Below, piece by piece: positions 49,874-62,234 of a stretch of 64,000 nt of DNA. Each line of letters opens with the position of its first letter. Within the stretch, counting starts at the first letter, position 1. The stretch is from Gigaspora rosea (lineage: Eukaryota; Glomeromycota; Glomeromycetes; Diversisporales; Gigasporaceae). The stretch lies in contig QKWP01000132.1 in assembly GCA_003550325.1 (NCBI GenBank), positions 26,508-90,507 of the forward strand, written 5' to 3'. The notes under the pieces were generated by a model, which was not told the origin of the DNA, made no database searches, and was given only the letters and a program-made list of their open reading frames with translations. The position numbers and the translations under genes were made by a program.

Positions 49874-51756
49874 ATGTTCCTTATAATTTCGTCTATTCAA
49901 AAAAAGTATCAAATAATTTCGTCTTTCAAGTAAAATAGGTCAAAAACAATTTCATCCTCAAATTTTAATTTCGGGTTTTAGAACCCGAAATGCTTTCGTC
50001 CTTATGTATAGTGTAGAACCCTCGAGTAGACTACTTAAATTAGACACCAAAAGTGCACATATGACAAGTTGTACCTTCTTCTATGTAATAGAAATTACAT
50101 TCTTAATAAAATACAATACTCTTAAAAAAAACAATAGCTCATTATAGTTAGCATTAAATAATTATTTTAACAACTTTTGATGATTAGTATTAAATAATTA
50201 TTCTTATAGTTTTTTTATGATTAGTATTAAAAAATAATTATTCTAACAGCTCTTTACAGTTAGCAATAAATAACAATTCTAAAAACTCTTTATGGTTATG
50301 TTAACTAATTATCCTACTATAAAACCATTTTAACTAGTTTTTCAGATAAGTATTTAGTTTTTGGATTAGGATGGTTGAAATATGGCTCATGATTTGTAAG
50401 ATATTTGATTAACTTTCATCAACAAAAGGTGATATTTAATTGATAGATATTGCTATAAATATATATTTTTCAAAATTCTTCATATTGAGGTCTAATATAC
50501 TGTATAATATCTTATCATTTATAATATAAAAATTGAAAGTACATGTATATAATAAGGATTTAGTTAATAGCAAAGATTGCCTGCTATTTTTATACTTTAT
50601 GATTATTAAATTAAGTTTATATCTGTATACATATGTGCACTTAAAATTAACAAATTAATGATTAAATTTTTATTTATATTATACTGCAAATTTTAATAAT
50701 AATATAAGTTATAGTATTTAAATTCAAAACCTAATACATAAGGTTTCAGCTCTATAACAAGCTATCTGTTTATAATTAGTTAGTTAATTGCCCATGTCTG
50801 GTTCAATTTGTAATAATATGTTAAATATGTAAGTGATACTACAGCTACTAGTACTTAACAGATTACCATGAAATTTTAATACTTTTGTAAAAATGCATTA
50901 TTTGGTTTAATTTTTAATGTTTTACTAAATCTGTAAGTTATCATTACTATAATTTTAAAGATGAAATATTTTTTGTAATATTAACTATACAACTTACAAC
51001 TAAACAATTTAAACACCTAAACAATTAATTGATTATTTAGTCACATAATATTCATAATTGATATTAACTTAAAATGATCATAAAAGAAAGTAGCTAAGGA
51101 TCAACAAAATATTAATAACTATTTTGAAAGTTTAGTACTAAATAATAAACAAAAAGTAAATTTTGATGTTTTTTTTATTAAGCTTTTGTTTGTAGTAAAC
51201 TTTCTTGACAACTTGTAGATTATCTTTTTTTATTAAATTTGTTTAACAATTCTAACCAGCTTACTAGTATTCTGCAGATCTGATCTGAGGACCCAGATCT
51301 GATCTGTTTAGTAGTGCTCCAAGTTGATAAAATATTTTCAATTGTTTAGTTGCCAACTATAGTTGCAATTATTCTTTGTATAGCTTCTTTAACATGTAAT
51401 TTAACTATTTTGTATTTAACTAAAATATGCTATCTAAAGTAGAAGATCTTCTTCTTTTCAAAATGCATTATAATTACAAAAAAAATTAAATAATGGCCTA
51501 AATTTATTTCTCTTTTTTTTATTAAAAAAGCTCCAAATTAAATAATATAGTTTTTTATCCAAATTATTATTATTATAATTAAAAACTTCTGGTTTACTAT
51601 CTTAACTTGATATACTAATTTTTATTTTGAAAATTCAACAAATTATAATAAAAATTTTATTAAAGAGTAATTATATTACTTTTATCATTATAATAGAATC
51701 TGTTTTATATTTTTTTAAATTTTAATATGATTAAAATATACAAATTAGATAACTAA
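49874..51756. other. Intergenic, AT-rich
   Basis: No gene seen. Variations of TTAGTATTAAATAATTATTC recur at 50140-50290 (about four units), and similar units occur near 48000 and 58430. Confidence 0.4.
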
Positions 51757-51759
51757 TTA

Positions 51760-52282
51760 GGGCATCCATAAATAATGTTATGTACCCCACATAGTAGTAC
51801 TTGACCTCCCTAGACTATATAAAAAAAAATTTTCAAAATCCGTATATTTATATATAAAATTTTACAAAAACTTAAATCTTGTGACACAGTGATTTGATTT
51901 AGATAATTTAGATACCATTCGATTCGCCTTAGTGAGACGAATCCAATGATACCAAAATCATGTCATTTGAATTACTGTATAGCAAGTATTCACAAAAAAC
52001 TATTGGTTATATAGTAATTTTATAAAAAAAATATAACCAATAGTATTTTGTCAATAACTCCTGATCCAGTAATCCAAATGAAATGAAATTGGTACCATTC
52101 GACTCCTCTCATTGAGATAAATCGAATGGTACCAAAATTATTAAATTTGGACAACTGGGTCAGATTTTAGACAATTTTTTCTAAAAAAGTTATGTTATAT
52201 TTTTTTGTCTCTCCCTCTACTTATTGGGAAAAACGTTATATTTCATTTGGCCCCTCTTGTATAACATTATTTATAGATGCCC
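51760..52282. mobile_element. PIF/Harbinger-like MITE, TTA TSD
   Basis: Ends GGGCATCCATAAATAATGTT and (reverse complement of the right end) GGGCATCTATAAATAATGTT. TTA flanks both sides (51757-51759, 52283-52285). An inner inverted repeat carries GGTACCATTCGACTCCTCTC and its degenerate complement. A 3-bp TTA duplication with GGG-starting ends is the PIF/Harbinger pattern. Confidence 0.8.
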
Positions 52283-52285
52283 TTA

Positions 52286-52892
52286 TAAGTTGTTTAACCT
52301 GTAAGTTTATATTTAAAACTTAAATATTAGTTTGAAGCATATACTACTTTAATATGTATTTATAAATACATGTATTAATTACTTGTTTAAATATGTTAGG
52401 TTAAACTTACTTTTGATCAAAAATTATATTTTTACAAATAATATACTTTTTTAAGTATATATATATGAGAGATAAAATAAATTTTTAAAATAATGCTCAT
52501 ACTAAATTATAATATTCAATAGTATAATGCAATAATAAAAATTGAGCAAAATTAAAATAGTGTATATATTAAAAAAATATTGAAGTTTTTTTTAATAACA
52601 AACTGAGGTCTTTAAATACCAGGTTTAATTCTTGAAAAACATGTATAATTACTATAAATTATTTTCTTAGGCCAAAAAATTTCAGGTTTCTGCTATAAGT
52701 TGCAAATTCTAAACAAGTTTTGAAGTTCCAAATTAATTTTATAATCCCATACTGATAATAAAATCCAAAACTAAATCTGAAATCCAAAGATAAATTCCTG
52801 GTGGCCGACCTCCAAACCTACGAACTAAATGGCCTAGTAGAACCCACCAACTTACCAAAACTAATAATAATATCCCAAATCAGATCAAAATT
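52286..52892. other. Intergenic, AT-rich
   Basis: No gene seen. From 52730 the text becomes a low-complexity AATCCCAAACTAAATC-like series leading into the inverted repeat at 52893. Confidence 0.4.
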
Positions 52893-53040
52893 CTAAACTA
52901 AAACTCAAAACCCAAACTAATTCCTAAATTCCAAACTAATATCAAAATCCTAAACCAAGTTTAGGGTTTGATATTAGTTTGGGATTTTGGTATTAGTTTG
53001 GAATTTAGGAATTAGTTTGGGTTTGAGTTTTAGTTTAGGA
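52893..53040. repeat. Inverted repeat of CCAAACTAATTCCTAAATT units
   Basis: The left arm (CTAAACTAAAACTCAAAACC onward) pairs with the right arm ending GGTTTGAGTTTTAGTTTAGG across about 65-75 bp. Each arm also contains short tandem units (AAACTAAT.CC.AAATTCC). A strong hairpin is expected. Confidence 0.7.
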
Positions 53041-54377
53041 TTTAGAGTTTGTGATTTAAGAAAAAAAAAACCAAATTCAAAACTACAGTAGCTAATACTA
53101 TAGCCTAAACCTAAAGAGTTTAGGAAGGTCTGGGTTTCGGGACCCATCTTTAGTACCAATGCAATCTAAATTTGATAAATACTGGCCTGAATGGAAGATA
53201 CACATTGTGATGATGGATCCTCGATATAAAATATCATTGCTTACTCATATATATATAAGAATAAAATGCAATTGTCATGCTCAGAAGCAGAAATAATATT
53301 AAATAGAGATAAGGAATATATTTTGAATAGCCCTCAGCGAGGGATTGAAACCCCAAACGAGGGATTAAAACCCCCATACGAATTAAAAATATATAAGGGT
53401 TTAGTTTCAGCTTATGATGGTAATGGTTGTTGATAGTATTTAATATTATTGTGATAATCCGATGTATTGATTTATATTAATAAAGAGAACCGTAATTATG
53501 TGTGTTAGTCATTCGATTTAAAACATTTAACCTTAATCACTGCTTGTTCACGATCGAAGCTAAATTGGTTCAAGACCCTATCAAGCTTTCCCCCAATCGT
53601 AACACCAGGCTTGGCTTGTGAATATTTTTTGGGGTTGGGTTCGGGCCCATGTAAGCCCGGCCCGGCCCGGCCCATTCCGCTCCCTAGCTAAAATTTTATA
53701 TACTTAATATACTGCAACCATTTTATATTAGTATAACTATATTTTGTAATAAATAACGCGCGAATCTAGTAATAGATTAATAAGATTAATAAAAGAAGAA
53801 TAAATCGTTCAATTATCAATTGTAATTTTTTATTTTGATCGATTACATCATCGCATCGATCACATCATAATTTGCATATTCTAATTTGTCAGCAAATATT
53901 TTACACAAATGAGTAAAAACCAACAATTCTAAAAATAGATTATTATAAAATCCAAAATGATCTATTTTTTTTTTTTAAAAAAAAAAAAAATCGCTGGTTT
54001 CACTTGGAACCTTTGAATTGTTAATGATTAATAATTATCATTAATAGTTATTAACTAAAAACTACTTAATAATGTGCAGCTCAGTAACGGTAAATCGATC
54101 AAAAACTATCTAGAAAGTGTATACAAGATCCATCATATTATTGATTTTATTATTATTAACCGAAAACCCGGAAGTACTATAATTACTTGAATAAAATTGT
54201 ACAGTAGTTGTGCACTATTACGATCATGTTCCACGCTATGATTGGCCTACTATGTAAGATTTTTAAATTTTGTCGATCAATTTATTACCATGATAGTAAG
54301 AAAAACTCCTTCTAAAATTCCTGTATCTGAACGACCTCCAGTATATAGTTTTATAATAAAAGCTATGATATATATTT
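53041..54377. other. Intergenic
   Basis: No gene supported. AAACCCCAAACGAGGGATTA-type tandem text occurs at 53330-53380, and a GCCCGGCCCGGCCCGGCCC run at 53656-53676 stands out in AT-rich DNA. A stretch near 53180-53240 (ATGGAAGATACACATTGTGA, then GATGGATCCTCGATATAAAA) may be a small coding relic but is too short to assign. Confidence 0.4.
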
Positions 54378-57100
54378 TTAAAATGATATAACTCTCTTTC
54401 TAGTAAAGCAAATTCAATTCGGTAACTTGCAAACGATATAAAAATAGTGTGGTTTTAAAACTGTTGAGATATTTTTCAGTCCATTTTATTAATTTGGCTA
54501 AACTTATAAATTTAATAAATTTTAATAGTTATTAGAATTTATTTAAAATTAACCGGTGGTGAAATTCACCAGCCTAGGAATTTTTAGGGTTTAGGGTGCA
54601 GTTTTAGGATAAAGAGGAGTTTAATATAACATAGATATAAGGTCCCGATTTTTAGTTCTCGTGAGGTTTTCAGGGGCCTGAACATTTTTACTTAGAATAC
54701 CCGATCCCGTTACTTTTTTGAGATATACATAGCACCCGGTGAATTTCGCGTTAAAATTATCCTTAATTTTATATCATATCTTAAAATATATTTTAAACTT
54801 ATATACCGATACTTTTAGATTTTAGATTTTTTAAATTCATAAATATTTTAAATACAGCATATATATATATATATTAAAATAACTAATATTATTTATATAT
54901 TTTATTGTTAAATCATTGTTTAAAAATTTTATTTATATATTAAACTTATATACGATAATAAAAATTTTATTTAAAATAATATAATTACAATATAACAATA
55001 TATAACAAATTTATCGTCAAAAATTTAAAAATTACATAATCGATCTAACTAATTTTGATTAACTAACGTTGTCGTTATTTAATTATTATTATTAAATCGA
55101 TTTCTAAGAAAAAAAAAATAGAGCGTGAGTATTTGAAGTGACCAGTGCCTTATAAAGGACCTAAGAGTATGGCATGTCGACTATGGGTAAGTAACGGAAG
55201 GGCGTCTTCGACACTCTAAAAGAGTTGCCTCAACCTCTAACTAGAGTATTCCCAGTGGGCAAACATTTATAACGGTGGGTGCCGTGCGTTTCGCCAGACT
55301 GGGTTATACTACCGCCATAGTAGCCTAGACCCTAGGAGCGATACCCCGTTATTTTATAAAATAATTGAGATCAAATACTCCTTACTCACCTCAAACTTAA
55401 ATAGCATCATCGACGTTTATTCGAAAAACATTGAATAAAGAGAATGTAAAGTGAATGTGAAAAATGGAGTAAAAAACGAAAGTGAAAAGTAAAGGCAAAA
55501 ATAAAAAGTAAAGTAAAAGCGAAAGTGAAAATGACAATAAATAGTGAAAATTAAAGCGAAATGAGAAATGAAAAATGTAAATAAAAAAACCGAAATGAAT
55601 GTAAAGTGGAAATGACAAGTAGAAATAAAAAAAAAAAGGATGTATTTATTAAAAATCTATTGTTTTGAGATCTGCAACCACGTTAAAAATATACACGTAT
55701 TGATAAAAATCTATTGTTTTGAGATCTGCAACCGCGTTAAAAATATACACGTATTTGATAAAAGTCTATTATTTTGAGATCTGCAACCACGTTAAAAATA
55801 TACACGTATTGATAACAGATAAAAATTTTATCAATACCTGATACGTGTATATTTTTAACGCGGTTGCAGATCTCAAAACGTGTATATTTTTAACGTGGTT
55901 GCATCCTTTTTTTTATTTCTACTTGTCATTTCCACTTTACATTTTTCATTTCGCTTTAATTTTCACCATTTATTGTTATTTTCACTTTCGCTTTTACTTT
56001 ACTTTTTATTTTTGCCTTTACTTTTCACTTTCGTTTTTTACTCCATTTTTCACATTCACTTTACATTCTCTTTATTCAATGTTTTATTCACTACATTCTC
56101 TTTATTCAATGTTTTTCGAATAAACGTTGATGATGCTATTTAAGTTTGAGGTGAGTAAGGAATATTTGATCTCAATTATTTTATAAAATAACGGGGTATC
56201 GCTCCTAGGGTCTAGGCTACTATGGCGGTAGTATAACCCAGTCTGGCGAAACGCACGGCACCCACCGTTATAAATGTTTGCCCACTGGGAATACTCTAGT
56301 TAGAGGTCGAGGCAACTCTTTTAGAGTGTCGAAGACGCCCTTCCGTTACTTACCCATAGTCGACATGCCATACTCTTAGGTCCTTTTTAAGGCACTGGTC
56401 ATTTCAAATACTCACGCTCTATTTTTTTTTTTTTTTAGAAATCGATTTAATAATAATAATTAAATAACGACAACGTTAGTTAAGATTAGTTATCAAAATT
56501 AGTTAGATCGATTATGTAATTTTTAAATTTTTGACGATAAATTTGTTATATATTGTTATAATTATATTATTTTAAATAAAATTTTTATTATATCGTATAT
56601 AAGTTTAATATATAAATAAAATTTTTAAACAATGATTTAACAATAAAATATATAAATAATATTAGCTATTTTAATATATATATATATGCTGTATTTAAAA
56701 TATTTATGAATTTAAAAATCTAAAATCTAAAAGTATCGGTATATAAGTTTAAAACATATTTTAAGATATGATATAAAATTAAGGATAATTTTAACGCGAA
56801 ATTCACCGGGTACTATGTATATCTCAAAAAAACGCACTAAGTAACGGCCTTATATCTATGTTATATAAAACTCCTCTTTATCCTAAAACTGCACCCTAAA
56901 CCCTAAAAATTCCTAGGCTGGTGAATTTCACCACCGGTTAATTTTAAATAAATTCTAGTTATTAAATAATAGAGACCTGCTAAAATTTATATATTAATAT
57001 TAAATATGGCAACATAGTTTTAAAGCCACGCTATTTTTATATCATTTGCAAGTTACAGAATTGAATTTTCTTATCAGAAAGAGAGTTATAACATTTTAAT
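54378..57100. mobile_element. Giant inverted repeat (Foldback-like), 1.2-kb arms
   Basis: The left arm (about 54378-55641) and right arm (about 55902-57100) are complementary over their whole length; for example TTAACCGGTGGTGAAATTCA at 54550 pairs with its complement ending at 56942. The 260-bp spacer holds three copies of a 55-58 bp unit (GATCTGCAACCACGTTAAAA...ACACGTATTGATAAA) followed by two inverted ones. The left arm has about 60 extra bases near 54640-54720. A GC-richer block (55128-55350 and 56180-56420) is nearly identical between arms. No transposase is encoded; the ORFs in the arms are low-complexity. Confidence 0.85.
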
Positions 57101-57194
57101 AGTACTATTTAAACGATTAGGTTATAGGGACTTACTAAAGTTTTTATATTAATATTAAATATGGCAACATAGTTTTAAAACCGCACTATTTGTA

Positions 57195-57824
57195 AAGTGT
57201 CCAGAATTATAATATGCGCATAATTTAGCCTGTGCCGCATACTCATTATGCATCGTATAAATTGCCATTTCACATCTTGGTCCGCATAACGATAATACAT
57301 GTGTATTCGGATTCTTTAGCCAATGAAATTGCATCATATCTAGAGTTTGGAACCGATTTTGTTTTGATACGTTAATTAATCGGATTTAACAGGTAAAAAT
57401 GAATTCGGATCGAAACTTCATCGAATATAAATCCAATAACCAATCACAATGTTAACTAATTTCTTTGATAATGAGATAATATAATTACCCTCTTCGAATC
57501 TAAGTTCAGAATACATATTGGATCAGTCTAATCATATTTATCGATATAATAATAATTCTAAAGGTATATTTATTTTATTTAGATGTAACGTGAAAAAAGA
57601 TATTCGCAGCTTAAAATTATATGCTTTAAAGAAAAATATAGATATTAAAGAAGTGCACGTTACTTTAACTCTGTATTATTAAAAGCAACGCATCGCTTTT
57701 CATTAGAAAACTATTTTGCATATTTTACATATTTCATAAGTAGCATAGTGAATAATTTGTGCATAATTTTACAATTTTCCGCGTGCATAATTTGGCAATC
57801 TCCGCATCATAACCTTGGACACTC
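57195..57824. mobile_element. DNA element with GTGTCCA ends, TA-flanked
   Basis: AAGTGTCCAGAATTATAATA at the left and (reverse complement of the right end) GAGTGTCCAAGGTTATGATG, with GCGCATAATTT / CATAATTTGGC-type words inside both ends. TA flanks both sides (57193-57194, 57825-57826). The end sequence links it to the family A MITEs at 2679 and 3126. No coding capacity seen. Confidence 0.65.
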
Positions 57825-57826
57825 TA

Positions 57827-58830
57827 ATTAGTGGTGACAAAATCGATCTTCAGTCCAAATAGATACTGTATATAGATCAACCTTCTCCGACATCTCTTGA
57901 TCTACTTAATGCTATATATGCTACATCTATCGCTACTACTACTGTGTGATGGGTGACAAAGCGCACACTTCTTATTAGATTTGTTTCAATGTTGCCTAAT
58001 TACTTGATTATAGACTACTTGTATAAATGCATAATACAAGTCATTCTCGTTATAGTGAATTCTTAGTAAAGCTAGACACAAAGTCAGTCTATATAAAATT
58101 CTTTTGATATAATGAATTTGCTAGTAAAACTTGATATTATGAATTTTTATTAGTAAATAATACAACCAAACACTAACAACCCTAAAGAGCTGTTATACAT
58201 GATATAGATTTTAAAATGAACAAATAATGTTTTTAAAACACAACTTATTTAAAATATTTTTTCAAATAAACTAGCAATTATTACATTATCATAATATTAT
58301 AATAATGTTTTTTTTTCCATATTATGATAATGTAATAATTACTAGTTAATCCCATTATTTGAAAAAAATATACAAGTTTCAGTAATATTAACACTAACCT
58401 AAAAAGCTGTTCTAATCATGGAGTGCCGTTAGGATAATTATTTAGCACTAACCATAAAGAGCTGTTAAAATGATTATTTTTTGCTCTGTTCGATCACCAT
58501 GCTAAACTTGATGATTTGCCAGAATTCACATAACTGTTGTCTTCATTCGATGCTACTGATTTACTTTCTACATCTCGTGTATTATGCAAAGGAAATTTGA
58601 GGAGACATATTTCTTCCCGCGAGAAATCCGCAAATTGTCCATCACTGCAGTAGATTGTATTCTGTAAAAAAAAAGTTTAATCTAACCCGTCATTTAACGA
58701 TGAGTCTAACATCTGGTAATTGGTAAATAACCTGATCTTAGCATTCATATATGCATATATAGTTGCCATTGCAATCACTTAATTACAATATTATGGTAGA
58801 TGTTAAAATAATGGAATAATACTTTGACTT
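57827..58830. other. Intergenic
   Basis: No gene seen. An inverted repeat ACTAGCAATTATTACATTATC / ATAATGTAATAATTACTAGT lies at about 58268-58345. Words such as AGCTGTTAAAATGATTATTT match the low-order repeats at 48000 and 50200. Confidence 0.4.
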
Positions 58831-58839
58831 ACTTTTTTT

Positions 58840-60800
58840 ATAAAAAAAAATCGTTTGTTTGGGAATTATGAAGTATACGCTTAATTATTCTTCTACCATC
58901 CAACCAGGTAGCCATAAATGTTATTTCTGAGTCATCATCTTTAATTTTTGTAAATTAATCAGTCTATCAAATGGAATCCATTCAATCATCTCTTCATATT
59001 CAGTAACTTTGAAATCCTTTGATACATTAATCAATTTCTTTATTTCCACTTGTCCATCCTATAGTTGTCTCTAAGGGATTATATAATTGGCACCAAGCTG
59101 GAGAAATATAAAGCCGTTTACATTTTGTACATTATCCATAAAAATTATACCTTTAATATGAAAACATAAATGATTGAAATGTATTAACATTAACTCCTTT
59201 GATTAAATTATAACAAAATGATTAGATATATCAATAGCATGTTCATCTTTGATTCGATCAATAAATGATGCCGTAAATTACAAATCAATATCAATGGACT
59301 TCCCTACTTACTTATTATTAGCATAATTAAAGATGTAATATTAAATTATGAACGCTTATTAAAGTGATTATTCAATAAATGAAAATTTTATACCCACAAA
59401 TTATAATACATAATCATGAATTGATTGAAAAATATATTTAATAGTTGGTTCCTTATATTCCTTATTAAATGATTATTTCATATGAACTTTAATACTTACT
59501 CCCTTTATTGCGAATGATAATAAATATGATTAGGAAATAATATATGATGATAAATAACTGATTTTATTATAAATTTTATACTAACCTCTTAATGAAATTT
59601 ATTTGATCAGAATAACATTTCTATTACAGTCAAGCCTCTTTTAATGCATGTCATTGGGACCTGCTCTCGAATGTGCATTTAGGGAGGGATGTAATTCGAG
59701 AGCACTAATAACATCATAATATGACGCTTTAGTAGCCTAGAAATAATAATTTTGATTGGCTAATAGTCACGTGGATGCATTTATGGAGGGAGTTTTTATA
59801 AGTGAGCCAAACAATTAGCGTGCACTTACAGAATAAAGAACGTGCATTTATTTATAAGTCCAATTGTAGGGCTAGCCTTCCATCGTGCATTTTGAGAGAT
59901 GTTGCATTCAGGGTTGCATTCAGGGGGGTTTGACTGTATTAAAAAAAAATTATTGTCATACTCACCGGATAATAATCAAAAAGTTATTATTTTGTGCATA
60001 TAATTAAAGAGGATCATGAAAATTTTAAGACTACGTAGATGTGACAAACAAAAAGAGTGGAACTGTCCTATATGCATAAGGAAACTGTAATTACAATAAA
60101 GACCTATTCGAATAATATTTAAAAATATGATATTATTTGAGCCATAAAATTGAATTAAATACTATATATTGTGTCACTAGCGCCTTGACTCAAGTAAAGT
60201 AGTTACTCGTGATAATGAAGTAACTTCATAACGATATATTCACTCACTTGGATAACGATCTGTTGCGCCTAACGACCATCTATTAAAAAGAATAATATTA
60301 ATCTTTCTATCGATAAAGAAAGCGGTTAAATTATCCCCATTTGGCTTATCAATATTGCTTATCTATGGTGCTAATCGGTCAATCGATTTAATGTCGTGGA
60401 ATATTCCTAAAAAAATGTCAAGGAATGCTCCCCATAAGTTCATAAGAATTTATTGCTTTCATAATTTATTAGATTCTTTTGTGTATTTGTAAACATAGAT
60501 CAATATTGTTACGTTTATTAATGTTGTATTTAGTATTATTAAATGAACAATAATTCATAGAATGTAATTTAAAATTGGGATTGATCTCTTTAACTGTCCC
60601 ATTTGGATGAAATACCTCTTACACGTAATTTCTGTTCTTAATTCATCCCATGAATTTTTAAATAATCTGAAATTGATTGTGTTGAATCATTCCGTATAAT
60701 ATGAATAAGAATAGTTCCGTCATCATAAGTTTTAATGTCTGCTACAAGCGGTGGTGTATCTTGTGCTCTTAATATAGTTTAAAATATTTACACTGTGATA
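58840..60800 (-). pseudogene. Decayed duplicate of the kinase and membrane-protein gene pair
   Basis: On the minus strand, 58850-59280 matches the first kinase module and start region (CATTTATGGCTACCTGGTTG; WTSGN; WIPFDRLINLQK), but with frame breaks and ACG in place of the start ATG. 59580-59625 and 59940-60200 match the 3' exons of the membrane-protein gene, and 60235-60480 matches part of exon 7. Then, after a deletion of about 3 kb relative to 19560-22660, 60520-60790 matches the first exon (GTTTTAATGTCTGC...). Order and orientation are the same as at 18.2-23.0 kb, so this is a segmental duplication, not retroposition. A pogo-type MITE (59627-59936) interrupts it. Confidence 0.85.
59627..59936. 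mobile_element. Pogo-like MITE with matching empty site at 19.03 kb
   Basis: A 310-bp element with ends CAGTCAAGCCTCTTTTAATG and (reverse complement of the right end) CAGTCAAACCCCCCTGAATG, plus subterminal ATGCATTTAGGGAGG-type units and flanking TA (59625-59626, 59937-59938). The paralogous sequence at 19011-19040 has a single TA and no insertion. Ends match the autonomous-type element at 25944-30176. Confidence 0.9.
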
Positions 60801-62226
60801 TTTGTCCCGTTCACTTACCGACAGTCATTTCACCGAAAGTTCATTTAGCCGGCATCACATAGGGTATATATTTTTAATAAATTGTCACTTGGCGTGATGT
60901 CGGCTAAATGCGATGTAATACGGATCCCCACGAACTTCATATTTGCCAATTTATTTATACATTTTTCTTTCGAGAATGTAACTTACATTAATGAATTTAA
61001 CTTCTAACATTGATTATGCCAATTTTGGTAATGCCCGTTAAAGCAGATAATTATATATTACAACAACATCACTGCACAATTTTGCGTACCGATATTGGTG
61101 CGACGTAAATCAAAATATTTCAGATTATATACTTCGGACATTACTGCACATTCATGCATTGTAATTCGCTTACTGTTTCAGTTTTTACATCAAAAACTTA
61201 GCTATTTAGGATGCGACAGTAGGGTGATAATTAATAATTAGCAAAGTAACATATGAAGATCATCAAAATTTCCGAATGTTATCGTTATCAATTTTTTTGT
61301 ATCCCTTATACGTAGCAATATCTTATGTTACACATAAATATATAGTGTAATTAAACGCACTTATTTTTGCGAAGGATGAAAAAAAAGAAAGGAAGCGAAG
61401 CTTCTATTTAAAATTTTAATTCTCATAAAATAAAAATATATTATGTTTGGAAATTATATTTCCACGCCATTTTTGCACTCATGTTAATATAGATTAGATT
61501 CTTAAAGTTTTGGTTAGGGTTTAGAGTTGGTTATATATTAACGAGGATGTGGCATTATCAAAAAAAGGTTGAAAATATCAAATTCTCTTATTTGTTATTA
61601 ATTATGTTTTTAAATCATGTTATTTTAGTTAATTTATATTGTGTATTATATATAATAATTTCAATTCCCTATATAATTACCAAAGAGTGTTAGATAAATT
61701 GGGTGATTTTATAGAAGAATGACTGTACTAAATTTATATAAATTTTTAAGAACAAAAGTAAATAATAATAATTGGTACTAAATAGTGAAAAATATTTGAT
61801 TTTTATATATAAAATATAAAAAATAATGCAGCTTAAAAATAAATAATTTTAGCCAAAAATCTTTTATAGTGTGATTATAGAGAGAGTTAAATCCATAACA
61901 GATAATAACTGTAAATGATTGGTACATAGCATCAGGAAATTGTGACTATTTCGGGAGTGTCTACAGCGGGAGTAGGCTGTATAAATAAAGATAATTAATA
62001 ATATCTAGTTTTAAATTAAAACTATAATCAAAAACATTTACTATAAATTTCATTTACAGTTTTTATGTATCTGTTATATGTTTTTATATATCTTTTTTTA
62101 GTTTTTATAAGTTTTGTATATAAAATTTTAAAACTTGAATTTTTTTTATATTAGATTAGTATTCAGGGTTCGAGTTAGGGTTTAAAAAGAGTTTTCAAAA
62201 AGTATAAACTTTTTTATTTAAAGCAT
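60801..62226. other. Intergenic
   Basis: No gene seen. A hairpin TTTAGCCGGCATCAC / GTGATGTCGGCTAAA lies at 60846-60908. The remainder is AT-rich. Confidence 0.4.
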
Positions 62227-62234
62227 CATATACT

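Noticed and set aside
53656..53676. GGCCC-repeat as a regulatory CpG island
   Set aside because: A short GCCCG microsatellite without an adjacent gene; no support for regulation.
55397..56143. ORFs of 73-92 codons rich in Phe, Leu, Ser and Tyr
   Set aside because: They are translations of TTTCACTTT/AAAGTGAAA low-complexity text in the palindrome arms and mirror each other.
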